From: Chitinophaga costaii
GTDB lineage: Bacteria; Bacteroidota; Bacteroidia; Chitinophagales; Chitinophagaceae
Assembly (NCBI RefSeq): GCF_900094705.1
Contig: NZ_FMAR01000016.1
Span: 62,001 to 126,000 of the forward strand
Direction: 5' to 3'
Length of the DNA stretch: 64,000 bases
How positions within the stretch are numbered: position 1 is the first letter of the stretch; each line of letters starts with the position of its first letter. Below, piece by piece: positions 53,386 through 62,817 of the stretch. Below the pieces are notes generated by a model that was given only the letters and a program-made list of their open reading frames with translations, made no database searches and had not been told where the DNA came from. A program made the position numbers and the translations under genes.

Positions 53386-56300
53386 TTAGTCGGCCAGCTT
53401 TTCAGCGCCCGGTACAAAGTATTGGCTTTCGGTATCTTCCGGATCCAAGGAAACAGATTTAACGGAGGCTTTCTGCTGGGCCCATGCAAAGATGAGCGGC
53501 AGTATGAAGAGTGAGGCAAAAGTACTGGCTATAAGTCCGCCAATTACTGCGCGACCCAGCGGCGCCGTTTGGTCGCCGGCTTCCCCCAGGCCCGAGGCCA
53601 TGGGGATCATACCTGCCACCATGGCGATACTGGTCATGAGGATGGGGCGTAAACGGATGGAAGTACCTTCCAGCGCCGATTTCAGGGAATCCTGATTTTG
53701 CAGGCGCAGCTTTTCAGTACCGGTAATCAGTAGTACCGAGTTAGATACCGAAACGCCCACAGACATAATGATACCCATATAAGATTGTAGGTTTAGCGTA
53801 GATCCTGTTAGTAATAGCATGCCCAGCGCCCCCGCCAGTACGGCCGGGATGGTAGAGATAATAACGAAAGCCACCCGGAACGATTGGAAGTTGGCCGCCA
53901 GCAGCAGCAGGATCACGATGATCGCCACGAGTAGGCCGGTTTGCAAACTGTCCAAGGTTTCGTTGAGCAGTGTCATAAGGCCACGCCGGTTCACGGAAAC
54001 ACCGCGCGGAGGATCGCCCACCCGTTTAATGGCAGCTTCTACATCGGCACTGGCATGTCCAAGATCTTTCTTATAAATATTGGCGCCGATAGAAATTATA
54101 CGCACGGCACCAATACGATCATATTGGCCAACCACCGTATCTGGCTGCAGGGTTGCCACATCGCCCAGCGTGGGACGGTCGTGATCCTTGCTCAACGGAA
54201 TAGCTTTCATATCTTCTATACTTGACAGTTGATTTTCCGGAACAGATACCTGTACAAAATAAGAGGTGGCATTCTTTTCATCGAGCCATACATTCTTTTC
54301 GGTAAAGCGGCTGGACGAAGTTGCCGCGGTGAGTGAACGCGATACTTCTCCTAGGGTAAGTCCTAACTGGCCGGCCCGTTCACGGTCTATATTAATACGG
54401 ATAGCCGGGTAGTCCAGTGGCTGGCTAATGGCCACATCCCGCAAATAAGGGATCTTCTTCATTTCCCGCATTATCTTCTCTGCAAAAGGCCGGCTTTCTT
54501 TAAAGTTTTTACCCATCACCGCTATTTCTATCGGTGTGCTGGCGCCTTGGCTCATTACCTTGTCTGTAAGATCTATAGGTTCAAAGCTGGTTTTCACTTC
54601 CGGCATTTGTTCATGAATGGCATTGCGAAGCCTTTCCTTAAATTCGTCCATATTCACCTTATAATCCTCCTTCATATTTACCTGCATTACGGCTTCGTTT
54701 GGCGTAGCCATAAAGAGGTAAATGGGGTTCGTAGAATAAGACGATGGGTGGGTACCAATAAAGGAAGAGGTAATGTCGATATTCTCAGGCCCTACCAGCT
54801 TATTGAGGATGTCGGTGGCTTTTAGCAACATTACTTCGGTACGCTCAATGCGGGTACCGGTAGGTTCTTTGAGGCGTAATTGGAACTGGCCATTATTCAG
54901 TTTGGGCAAAATGTCGCGGCCAATGATGGATACGAAACCAACAACCAAACCACCCACCAGGATAAAGTACAAGGTGATCACCATTTTGCGGCGGCCCATC
55001 AGTGCATTGAGCCAGCCCAGGAAGCGGAGTTTAAATTTGTCGAAACCCGCAATCTCTTTCTCATGTACTTTTTCGTCGCGCAGTTCGGCAGTAATATAAT
55101 TATCATTTTTATGGGCCACGCTGCTATGTACATGCTCATGGTGCTTGCTATGGGCCTGAAATTTATCGGCCTTCAACATCCAGTTTGCCAGAATAGGTAC
55201 CAATGTTTGCGATAACAAATAAGAGGCGATCATGGAGAAGCCAATAGCCAGCGACAAGGGCAGGAACATGGCCCGGGGTACACCCACCATAATAAAGGAT
55301 GGGGCAAATACCGCCAGGATACATAAGAGAATGAGCAACTTGGGGAAGGCAATTTCCTGACACGCATGCCAAATGGCCTGCGCCTTGGTTTTACCCATTT
55401 CCAGGTGCTGGTGAATATTTTCTATCGTCACCGTAGATTCATCCACCAGAATACCGATGGCCAGTGAAAGGCCGCTCAGCGTCATGATGTTAATGGTTTG
55501 CCCCGCCAGTTTTAAGCAAAGCACCCCAATGGTAATGGCTACAGGTATGGTGATAATAACGATGTAGGCACTGCGCCGGTCCCCCAGGAATATGAGTACC
55601 ATGATGGCCGTTAGTACGGCACCAATTACCCCTTCACTCACGAGGCTTTTTACGGAGTTAATTACATACACGCTCTGGTCAAACACAAACGATGCCTTTA
55701 CATCCTCCGGCAGCAGTTTTTGAATATCGGGCAAAGCCTTTTTCAGATTGCTCACCACCGTCCAGGTAGAGGCATCTGCTGTTTTAATAACGGGCAGGTA
55801 TACAGAACGTTTCCCATTGATTACGGCGTAACTGGAGGTAATATCGGCGCCATCTTCTACAGTAGCCACATCTCGTACAAATACGGTGGGGCCTTCACCA
55901 ACGACCAGGGGAATGTTTTCAAATTCCTTCACCGTACGGATTACAGTATTGGAAGGGGTTAGGTAGGTAAGGTCTCCAATGCGTACGTTACCGGCGGGCG
56001 ATATCTGATTAGCATCTTTCACCGCAGCTACCACCTGGTCGGGGGTAAGGTGGTGGCTACGCATTAGTGCAGGATCTACATGGATAACAACGGTACGGGA
56101 GTTACCACCAAAAGACGCGGGCGAAGTAAGCCCTGCCACCCGGCTAAAAGAAGGACGTACCACTGTCATGGCAAGATCCTGCAATTCATTATTACTACGG
56201 GTAGGGCTGCTAAGCGCTACTTGCCCAATAGGCAGGGTTGAGGCATCGAAGCGGATGATAAAAGGCGGCTGGGTACCATTGGGCATGGCCGAAAACGCAC

Positions 56301-56640
56301 GGTTGGCCATGGCCGTTACTTCTGCCGCAGCCTGCGCCATATTGGTGCCCTCATAAAAAGAGATCTTGATCAGGGTAACGCCCTGAATGTTCTTGGCCTC
56401 AATATCTTTTACCCCTGTTACATAGAGGAAAAGGTTCTGGTAGTTGGTAGCAATAAACCCTTCCATCTGCTGGGGCGACATACCACCATAAGGCTGTGAT
56501 ACGTAAATAGCCGGGAGGTTCAGGTCGGGGAAAATGTCGATTTTAATATCCCGCAAAGCGGAAAGGCCGAAGAACAGTAAACCAATTACGGCCACCATGA
56601 TGGCGATTGGTTTACGGAGGGCCAATTTAATAAGATTCAT
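53386..56640 (-). CDS. RND efflux transporter permease with His-rich loop
   Basis: 1084 residues of the AcrB/MdtB/CusA superfamily with 12 transmembrane helices and two large periplasmic loops. The proton-relay site in helix 4 reads LSLAIGILVDESTVTIEN, with Asp-Glu where AcrB has Asp-Asp. The cytoplasmic loop after about residue 490 contains a His-rich stretch (SKHHEHVHSSVAHK). The pump exports compounds from the periplasm or inner membrane. A metal substrate is suggested only by the His cluster; drug-type substrates are equally possible. It is encoded between tolC-like and adaptor genes. Confidence 0.93.
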   Translation of the reverse strand: MNLIKLALRKPIAIMVAVIGLLFFGLSALRDIKIDIFPDLNLPAIYVSQPYGGMSPQQMEGFIATNYQNLFLYVTGVKDIEAKNIQGVTLIKISFYEGTNMAQAAAEVTAMANRAFSAMPNGTQPPFIIRFDASTLPIGQVALSSPTRSNNELQDLAMTVVRPSFSRVAGLTSPASFGGNSRTVVIHVDPALMRSHHLTPDQVVAAVKDANQISPAGNVRIGDLTYLTPSNTVIRTVKEFENIPLVVGEGPTVFVRDVATVEDGADITSSYAVINGKRSVYLPVIKTADASTWTVVSNLKKALPDIQKLLPEDVKASFVFDQSVYVINSVKSLVSEGVIGAVLTAIMVLIFLGDRRSAYIVIITIPVAITIGVLCLKLAGQTINIMTLSGLSLAIGILVDESTVTIENIHQHLEMGKTKAQAIWHACQEIAFPKLLILLCILAVFAPSFIMVGVPRAMFLPLSLAIGFSMIASYLLSQTLVPILANWMLKADKFQAHSKHHEHVHSSVAHKNDNYITAELRDEKVHEKEIAGFDKFKLRFLGWLNALMGRRKMVITLYFILVGGLVVGFVSIIGRDILPKLNNGQFQLRLKEPTGTRIERTEVMLLKATDILNKLVGPENIDITSSFIGTHPSSYSTNPIYLFMATPNEAVMQVNMKEDYKVNMDEFKERLRNAIHEQMPEVKTSFEPIDLTDKVMSQGASTPIEIAVMGKNFKESRPFAEKIMREMKKIPYLRDVAISQPLDYPAIRINIDRERAGQLGLTLGEVSRSLTAATSSSRFTEKNVWLDEKNATSYFVQVSVPENQLSSIEDMKAIPLSKDHDRPTLGDVATLQPDTVVGQYDRIGAVRIISIGANIYKKDLGHASADVEAAIKRVGDPPRGVSVNRRGLMTLLNETLDSLQTGLLVAIIVILLLLAANFQSFRVAFVIISTIPAVLAGALGMLLLTGSTLNLQSYMGIIMSVGVSVSNSVLLITGTEKLRLQNQDSLKSALEGTSIRLRPILMTSIAMVAGMIPMASGLGEAGDQTAPLGRAVIGGLIASTFASLFILPLIFAWAQQKASVKSVSLDPEDTESQYFVPGAEKLAD

Positions 56641-56739
56641 ACTTCGCTGCTTGGTTCAAATGATTAAAATCCGGTACTGGCGATAAGGTCGTTGTAGGCG
56701 TTTTGCAGTAGCAGGTATTTCCGTTTATGCAGTATAAGA

Positions 56740-58164
56740 CTAGTGTGCAGCACTTACGCTGGCCACCCGACCCAGGAAACCCTGGATATCGCCTTCCGTA
56801 GCGGCTTCATACAGCAAGGCCTGCCAAATGCCGTTGTAAGCAATATCCCGGTCTGTTTCGGCGCGGTTCAGGTTATACAGGGCCTGCGCAAGATCGGCAA
56901 TATTGGAAAGGCCGTTCTGGTACAGGGTGCTTTTCTGCAAATAAGCGTCGCTGCTGGCTTTGAGGCCAAAAGGCACCTGCTCATACTTCCGCATGGAGTT
57001 CTGTAATTGTTGTTGGGCCAGATCCATTTGATGTTGCAGTGCGCTATATTGAAGGGCGTATTCATTGCGATATGCTTCCGTAGTATAGTGCTGTCGCTGC
57101 GCCTGTGCATGGGTGCGTGTCCAGTCGGTAATGGTCCACGAAGCGTTAATGCCCAGCAGGTAGTTAGAGCGGGTGGGATGAATACCATCCCAGTAACCGG
57201 AACTATAATGACCGGGTTGCAAGGCGCTATAGTCGTAATCAAAGCCAGATCCACGGGTCTGCATAATACCCATAGCAGTAATCTTGGGCAACATGCTTTT
57301 ACGGATGTAGTCTGTGGCTGCTTCGCTGTATTGAATACGACTATCGTAGTAACGGAGAATGGGTTGCTGCCTCAGGTCTGTAGCGTGTTGCTGCATTACA
57401 TCCGCCGGTATTTTTGAAACAAAGAAGGAATCAAGTTGAAAGTTGCGGGCGGGTACATCCATCATTTGGGCCAGGTAGTTTTGCTGCTGGTCTTCATAAT
57501 TAATGGCATCTACCAGACTAATCTCCGCTTTTGATACCTCCGAATTGGCTATGGAACTATCCACCCCTGGATTCAGGCCGCTGAGGGCCCTTGCAGTGAT
57601 CATGCGTTTGAGGTCTTGTGCGCGCTGGAGATTGCTTTCCATAGACTTGCGCAAGCGCTGGGATGCCAGGAGGTTCAAATAAGCGCCGGCAATGCGCACC
57701 TGCTGCTGAAATTGTTCCTGCGCCAGGTCGGCCTTATAAATGGCTTCCTCTGATTTGGCGGCATTTACCTTGGCCTTTTGCCGGCCAAACTGGATAAAGT
57801 CCCAGGAGATGTTCATCGCATAGATGCCGCCAAAGGCTGCATTCCAGTTCTGGCTGGCCAGGGCCGGCCCAGAGCTGGACACCGTTATGCCCTTATATGC
57901 TTCGAACGGACCGTTCTGTCCGTTTACGGTACCAAAAGCATTTTGTGCCTGGAAACTAAGATCAGGGAGATACTCCCGCCGGATAGCCGTTACATTCGCT
58001 GCTGCCGCTTTCTGGTAATTTTCTTTGGCTTTAATTGATTGGTAGTTGTGGATGCCGGTTTCCAAAGCCTGTTGCAAGGTTAAAGTGCTGTCTTGCGCAC
58101 TGGCAGTGGTGATAAGCCCACCCATAAAAACCGACAATAGGCCAATAGGTTTCCTGAAGTCCAT
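56740..58164 (-). CDS. TolC-family outer-membrane channel
   Basis: 474 residues with a signal peptide (ending TASAQ, near 24) and two repeats of the outer-membrane efflux domain, rich in Gln/Ala helices (ENYQKAAAANVTAIRREYLPDLSFQ and RNEYALQYSALQHQMDLAQQQLQ). As a trimer it forms the outer-membrane exit duct for the adjacent RND pump. It is the first gene of the operon, with its TAACTTTG promoter box at 58221-58228 overlapping a 14-bp dyad. The gap to the permease is 99 bases. Confidence 0.92.
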   Translation of the reverse strand: MDFRKPIGLLSVFMGGLITTASAQDSTLTLQQALETGIHNYQSIKAKENYQKAAAANVTAIRREYLPDLSFQAQNAFGTVNGQNGPFEAYKGITVSSSGPALASQNWNAAFGGIYAMNISWDFIQFGRQKAKVNAAKSEEAIYKADLAQEQFQQQVRIAGAYLNLLASQRLRKSMESNLQRAQDLKRMITARALSGLNPGVDSSIANSEVSKAEISLVDAINYEDQQQNYLAQMMDVPARNFQLDSFFVSKIPADVMQQHATDLRQQPILRYYDSRIQYSEAATDYIRKSMLPKITAMGIMQTRGSGFDYDYSALQPGHYSSGYWDGIHPTRSNYLLGINASWTITDWTRTHAQAQRQHYTTEAYRNEYALQYSALQHQMDLAQQQLQNSMRKYEQVPFGLKASSDAYLQKSTLYQNGLSNIADLAQALYNLNRAETDRDIAYNGIWQALLYEAATEGDIQGFLGRVASVSAAH

Positions 58165-58220
58165 ACGTTTTAAAATAATCCCTATCTGTGTGTGCTTTCG
58201 GGTATGTGAAAAATCGATTG

Positions 58221-58256
58221 CAAAGTTAGACCAGCCTAATTCTTTCTGGTTAGGAC
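58221..58256 (-). promoter_or_regulatory. tolC promoter with overlapping dyads
   Basis: Minus-strand TAACTTTG at 58221-58228 is a good -7 box, 56 bases before the tolC ATG. The 14-bp dyad TTAGACCAGCCTAA (58226-58239) overlaps it, and a second half TTAGGAC at 58250-58256 forms an inverted pair CCTAA-N10-TTAGG with it. No strong -33 box is seen, as expected for an activator-dependent promoter. Control by the adjacent AraC-type protein is inference. Confidence 0.55.
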
Positions 58257-58305
58257 AAAGAACCTCTCGTCTTGCACAATTTGAACATCAACGGAAAGGC
58301 TTGTA

Positions 58306-59187
58306 CTATTTGAACATTTTTTCCCTAAAATCCTGCGGTGTAACACCGGTATGGTGCTTGAAAAAACGGCTGAAGTATGCCGGGTCTTCAAAACCCAGGT
58401 CATAACAAATCTCTTTTACACTTACATTGCTGAAGGCCAGGTTTCTCTTGGCTTCCAGCATCAGGCGCTCATGCAATAGTTCGGTCACCGTTTTGCCAGT
58501 ATTTACCCGGCTTATTTCATTGAGGCGCTTGGGCGTAAGGGCAAATTCGCTAGCATAAAATCCGGCCTGGTGTTCTTGGCGGAAATGTTTTTCCAGCAGT
58601 TGGCGCAGCAATATGGTCCGGTGATCGTTCATGGCCATTTCGGCACATTCGGCCTCAATCATCATTTGTTTCTTGCGCTCCCGCTCGGCAATGGTGAGAA
58701 AGGCTGTGAGGTATTGTTTTACTACATTACGTTTACACTGGCAACATTGCAGCTCCTGCTCCATCAGTTGCACCAGCCCATGAAATGAATTGGTGGCATG
58801 ATCGCTCAGGCGGATGGGGGCAGTGTGATGAAAGTCATGCAGAATGTTAAGCCCCTGGAAATGCGACTGGTCGTCTTCCGCACGGGCAAAGTAAAATTTC
58901 TCCGTAAAAGAAATAGCCCAACCCTTGTTGCCCCCCATGCCATGGTCTTCCATAACATGGTGTACCTGGCCGGGATGTAATACAAAAAGGGTGTTGTCTT
59001 GCTGATCATATTCCTTAAAGTCTACCATATGCTTACCCCTGGCCTGGGTAAACCAGAGCAGGTGATAAAAGGCATGGCGGTGAGGCTTGCGGGTAATGTC
59101 GGTCTTAAAACCATCCAGCTTGAACAAACTGATTTGTCCGGTAAAGGGAAAATGCTGAAAAGGTATGTCTTCACTTTTACGTAACAT
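58306..59187 (-). CDS. AraC-family transcriptional regulator
   Basis: 293 residues: an N-terminal cupin-like sensing domain (about 20-145, with FYHLLWFTQARGKHMVDF and LFVLHPGQVHH) and a C-terminal double helix-turn-helix (about 190-290, ending AYFSRFFKHHTGVTPQDFRE). It sits directly upstream of the tolC-RND-adaptor operon on the same strand, 141 bases away, so it probably activates or represses that efflux operon. The ligand is unknown. A minus-strand TAATTTTG -7 box is at 59211-59218. Confidence 0.9.
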   Translation of the reverse strand: MLRKSEDIPFQHFPFTGQISLFKLDGFKTDITRKPHRHAFYHLLWFTQARGKHMVDFKEYDQQDNTLFVLHPGQVHHVMEDHGMGGNKGWAISFTEKFYFARAEDDQSHFQGLNILHDFHHTAPIRLSDHATNSFHGLVQLMEQELQCCQCKRNVVKQYLTAFLTIAERERKKQMMIEAECAEMAMNDHRTILLRQLLEKHFRQEHQAGFYASEFALTPKRLNEISRVNTGKTVTELLHERLMLEAKRNLAFSNVSVKEICYDLGFEDPAYFSRFFKHHTGVTPQDFREKMFK

Positions 59188-59210
59188 AAGTATTTGATGG
59201 CTGCCGCTTG

Positions 59211-59218
59211 CAAAATTA
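59211..59218 (-). promoter_or_regulatory. Candidate -7 box of the AraC-type gene
   Basis: Minus-strand TAATTTTG fits TAnnTTTG, 23 bases before the ATG at 59187. The rest of the 59188-59412 gap shows no gene. Confidence 0.4.
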
Positions 59219-59412
59219 GCACATCTTCCCGAAGGTTTAGTGCCGCTTATACCGATACCTGCTCGTAAATCAAATAGTTGATGCTAGTATGACAATTAAA
59301 TTAAAGGGGCCTTAAAAAGAATTATGGGCTCTTATTGGCCGCCAGCTACAATTAACAATCACCCAATCTCCGCATTTCTTACCTTTGATCCCCACAGACC
59401 GGATTAATTTTT

Positions 59413-61347
59413 ATGCAGCTTTATTGTAATTCTCTCACCGCTTATCGACGTTTGCACACCCTGGAAGTAAAGGTGGGCGACCTGCTTATTGGCAACGGCC
59501 ACCCCATCCGCGTACAAACCATGACCACCACAGACACCATGGATACGGCAGGTACCATTGCCCAGGCCATCCGTTGTATAAATGCGGGTGCCGAGCTGGT
59601 GCGCATTACCGCCCCCAGTAAGAAAGAAGCCGAAAACCTGCTCCACATCCGTAACGGCCTTCGCACCCAGGGCTACAATACCCCGCTGGTGGCCGACATT
59701 CATTTTACCCCCAATGCTGCTGAGATCGCAGCCCGCATCGTTGAAAAGGTAAGGATCAACCCCGGCAATTACATTGACAAAAAGAAATTTGAACTGATAG
59801 AATATACCGACGCCGCCTACCAGGAGGAGATAGACCGCATTCGCGAACGCTTTACCCCCCTGGTGAATATTTGCAAGGAATACGGCACTGCTATGCGCAT
59901 TGGTACGAACCATGGCTCCCTGAGCGACCGCATTATGAGCCGCTACGGTGATAGCCCCATGGGCATGGTAGAAAGCGCCATGGAATTCCTGCGCATTGCC
60001 GAAGACCTGGACTACCGCAACATTGTGTTGAGTATGAAATCCAGCAACCCCCAGGTAATGGTGCAAGCCTACCGTCTGCTGGTACACACTATGCAGCAGG
60101 AACTAGGTCATTGCTACCCCCTACACCTGGGGGTTACCGAGGCGGGCGACGGCGAAGACGGGCGCATTAAATCTGCCGCAGGCATTGGTACCCTGCTCGA
60201 AGATGGCCTGGGCGACACCATCCGCGTGTCCCTCACGGAAGACCCCGAGTTTGAGCTGCCCGTGTGCCGCGACCTGGTGAAACGTTATAACGACCGCCTC
60301 CTCCTGCAATCCCCCATCGACCCGGTAGAACACTTACCCTACTCCCCTTTCGAATATAAACGCCGCGCTTCCAGAACGGTGAATAATATAGGAGACAAAC
60401 AAGTACCCGTGGTAGTAGCCCACTTTAGCGACGCCGCCACGCTGGCTCCCAACCACCTCCAGGCTATCGGCTATCACTACGACGCCCATACCGATAAGTG
60501 GAACATTGCCGATGCCGCCGCCGATTACCTCTATACCACGCAGCCTCTTTCTTTTGGCCTGCCTGGCACGCTGAAGGTGATACTACCCGCCAATGCCTGG
60601 CTTACGGTAAGCGACTCCGATACCTACCTGCCCTTGTTTGATGTGAAGGGATACCTGACTGCCGCAAAAAAATCCGCCAGGATTAATTTTGTATCGGTAA
60701 AGGTGGATGATCTGCTGGAAGACGCCGCCCTGCACGCCCTGGCAGCAGACGATACCGTGGTACTAAGCCTGTGGTCTGCCAATGCCCACGCCATGTCGGC
60801 AGTACGCCGCTTCCTCATTGGGCTGCAGGAAAATCAACTTTCCATACCGGCCATCCTGGAATGCCACGCCAGCGACGATACTTCCGATGAACAGTTGATT
60901 CATTTCGCCGTAGAAACCGGCGCCCTGCTGCTAGACGGCTTTGGCGACGGCCTGTGGCTGCGCGGCACTGCCGTGAGCAGCCCCTCGTTGGTAAATAATG
61001 TGGCCTTCGGCATCCTGCAGGCTACCCGTACCCGCATTTCCAAAACAGAATATATCTCCTGCCCTTCCTGTGGACGCACCCTTTTTGACCTCCAGGAAAC
61101 CACGGCCCGCATCCGAGCAGTAACCCACCATCTAAAAGGCGTGAAAATCGCCATAATGGGCTGCATTGTGAACGGTCCCGGCGAAATGGCCGATGCCGAT
61201 TTCGGATATGTGGGTAGCGGCGTAGGCAAAATCACCCTATACCGGGGCAAAGAGATCGTAAAACGCGGTTTGAACAGCGATGTGGCTGTAGATGAACTCA
61301 TAACGCTGATAAAAGACCATGGCATGTGGGTGGAAAAAGCCAATTAA
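59413..61347 (+). CDS. ispG: 4-hydroxy-3-methylbut-2-enyl diphosphate synthase with central insertion
   Basis: 644 residues, longer than the E. coli enzyme (372). The TIM-barrel start (TLEVKVGDLLIGNGHPIRVQTM, DTMDTAGTIAQ) and C-terminal iron-sulfur domain are conserved. Cluster cysteines are in CPSCGRTLF and GCIVNGPGEM, near 548-590. About 250 residues are inserted between barrel and cluster domain, the form seen in Bacteroidota, Chlamydia and plants. It reduces the MEcPP ring in the MEP isoprenoid pathway using [4Fe-4S]. ispH is not in the window. Confidence 0.96.
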   Translation: MQLYCNSLTAYRRLHTLEVKVGDLLIGNGHPIRVQTMTTTDTMDTAGTIAQAIRCINAGAELVRITAPSKKEAENLLHIRNGLRTQGYNTPLVADIHFTPNAAEIAARIVEKVRINPGNYIDKKKFELIEYTDAAYQEEIDRIRERFTPLVNICKEYGTAMRIGTNHGSLSDRIMSRYGDSPMGMVESAMEFLRIAEDLDYRNIVLSMKSSNPQVMVQAYRLLVHTMQQELGHCYPLHLGVTEAGDGEDGRIKSAAGIGTLLEDGLGDTIRVSLTEDPEFELPVCRDLVKRYNDRLLLQSPIDPVEHLPYSPFEYKRRASRTVNNIGDKQVPVVVAHFSDAATLAPNHLQAIGYHYDAHTDKWNIADAAADYLYTTQPLSFGLPGTLKVILPANAWLTVSDSDTYLPLFDVKGYLTAAKKSARINFVSVKVDDLLEDAALHALAADDTVVLSLWSANAHAMSAVRRFLIGLQENQLSIPAILECHASDDTSDEQLIHFAVETGALLLDGFGDGLWLRGTAVSSPSLVNNVAFGILQATRTRISKTEYISCPSCGRTLFDLQETTARIRAVTHHLKGVKIAIMGCIVNGPGEMADADFGYVGSGVGKITLYRGKEIVKRGLNSDVAVDELITLIKDHGMWVEKAN

Positions 61348-61430
61348 CCCACCTTAAATATTGCTTAAAGATGGGCCAGGCCTAAACAAAGACTTCTATT
61401 TATCCGTACATTTCTAAAAATACTTTCAAC

Positions 61431-61688
61431 ATGAAAAAAATCCTCGCCGCGTTAATGACCCTTGTTATGGTCGTTTCCCTTTCCGTGTCCAGCGTTCATG
61501 CGCAAAAGAAAACTGCTAAAACCAAGTCCGATTCTACTGCCGTACACACGAAAAAAGACGGTACGCCCGACAAACGTTTCAAGGAAAACAAAGGCGGCAC
61601 AACCGCCACGCCTGCTGGCCCTACCAAGAAAGACGGTACTGCCGATATGCGCTACAAAGCCAACAAGGACGCTAAGAAGAAAAGCTAA
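61431..61688 (+). CDS. Small secreted Lys-rich protein with internal repeats
   Basis: 85 residues: a signal peptide (about 1-24, ending SSVHAQ) and a basic mature part. A 14-residue motif occurs twice, KKDGTPDKRFKENK at about 41-54 and KKDGTADMRYKANK at about 67-80. No family recognised. Composition suggests an unstructured envelope or periplasmic protein. It has a terminator of its own just downstream. It follows ispG by 83 bases. Confidence 0.75.
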   Translation: MKKILAALMTLVMVVSLSVSSVHAQKKTAKTKSDSTAVHTKKDGTPDKRFKENKGGTTATPAGPTKKDGTADMRYKANKDAKKKS

Positions 61689-61721
61689 GCGATCTTCTTT
61701 CCGCAGTCAATATTTTCCTTT

Positions 61722-61751
61722 GCAGGAGCCTATACGGCTCCTGTTTTATTT
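61722..61751 (+). terminator. Intrinsic terminator of the small secreted protein gene
   Basis: CAGGAGCC/GGCTCCTG arms with a TATAC loop and a TTTTATTTTT tail. Confidence 0.8.
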
Positions 61752-61767
61752 TTATTACTTTAGTGGC

Positions 61768-62661
61768 ATGTTCGATTTCAGACTCAGGGTTTTTTATACC
61801 GTGGCCAAACGCCTCAGTTTTACAAAGGCCGCCGAAGAGCTGTTTATCTCGCAGCCCGCCGTCACCAAACACATACATGAGCTGGAGCAGCAGTTGGGCG
61901 TAAAGGTTTTTGAGCGCATCGGCAACCGCATTAAACTTACCGTAGCAGGCCAGTTGATGCTACGCCATGCAGAAACCATTTTCACCACCTACCGTAATTT
62001 AGAATACGATATTAACCAGCTAAAAAATGCACAGGGCGGCCTGCTATCCATCGGTGCAAGCACCACCATTGCACAATACTTTATCCCCCCGCTGCTGGCT
62101 AAGTTTCACCAGCGCTTCCCGGAGGTGAATATTTCCCTGATCAATGGCAATACCGAACAAATAGAACAGGCCCTGCTGGAAAAAAACATTCAGCTCGGCA
62201 TTATAGAAGGCAAGTCCAAAAATCCGTTACTGAAATACGTGGAGCTGGCCAAAGACGAGATCGTGATGGTAGGCAATGCCCAACATACTTACGGCCAGCA
62301 CGACAAAATTACCGCCGCCGACCTGAAACAAATTCCCCTGCTCATGCGCGAACACGGCAGCGGCACGCTGGAAGTGATTATGGATGCGCTGACCCAGCTA
62401 AAATTAAAACCATCCGATCTTAACATCGCCATGTACATGGGTAGCACAGAGAGCATCAAGTCTTATTTGGCCCACTCCAATTGTGTGGCCTTCCTGCCCC
62501 TGCAAGCCATCAAACGAGAACTGGACGGAGGCGATTTTAAGCTGCTCACCGTAAAGAATTTCAACCTGGTACGCAAGTTCCATTTTATTTACTTGCAAGG
62601 CCAACAAGATAAACTAGCCCAACATTTCATCCGTTTTGCCAAACAGCATGTGCCGGCATAA
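61768..62661 (+). CDS. LysR-family transcriptional regulator
   Basis: 297 residues from the ATG at 61768. The LysR winged helix is FRLRVFYTVAKRLSFTKAAEELFISQPAVTKHIHELEQQLGVKVFERIGNRI (positions about 4-60), followed by the ligand-binding domain (about 90-295, with GASTTIAQYFIPPLLAKFHQRFPEV). Many LysR proteins respond to a small metabolite and regulate a nearby divergent gene, but the upstream neighbour here is on the same strand behind a terminator, so its target is not evident. A terminator follows on its 3' side. Confidence 0.93.
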   Translation: MFDFRLRVFYTVAKRLSFTKAAEELFISQPAVTKHIHELEQQLGVKVFERIGNRIKLTVAGQLMLRHAETIFTTYRNLEYDINQLKNAQGGLLSIGASTTIAQYFIPPLLAKFHQRFPEVNISLINGNTEQIEQALLEKNIQLGIIEGKSKNPLLKYVELAKDEIVMVGNAQHTYGQHDKITAADLKQIPLLMREHGSGTLEVIMDALTQLKLKPSDLNIAMYMGSTESIKSYLAHSNCVAFLPLQAIKRELDGGDFKLLTVKNFNLVRKFHFIYLQGQQDKLAQHFIRFAKQHVPA

Positions 62662-62730
62662 CACTGGCTATGCAAGGAAATTATTAAAACAGGGAATATA
62701 AGTTTCCTGCATACCGTTGCTCCAGCAGTA

Positions 62731-62768
62731 ATAAAAAAGCTCCGGGGCCAGGCCACCGGAGCTTTTTT
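62731..62768. terminator. Bidirectional intrinsic terminator
   Basis: AAAAAAGCTCCGG/CCGGAGCTTTTTT stem between the convergent LysR and BatC genes, with T runs on both strands. Confidence 0.88.
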
Positions 62769-62817
62769 ATTACTTTATCTTTTGACGTACCAGACATGGT
62801 ACCCGTTTTACTTCTCC

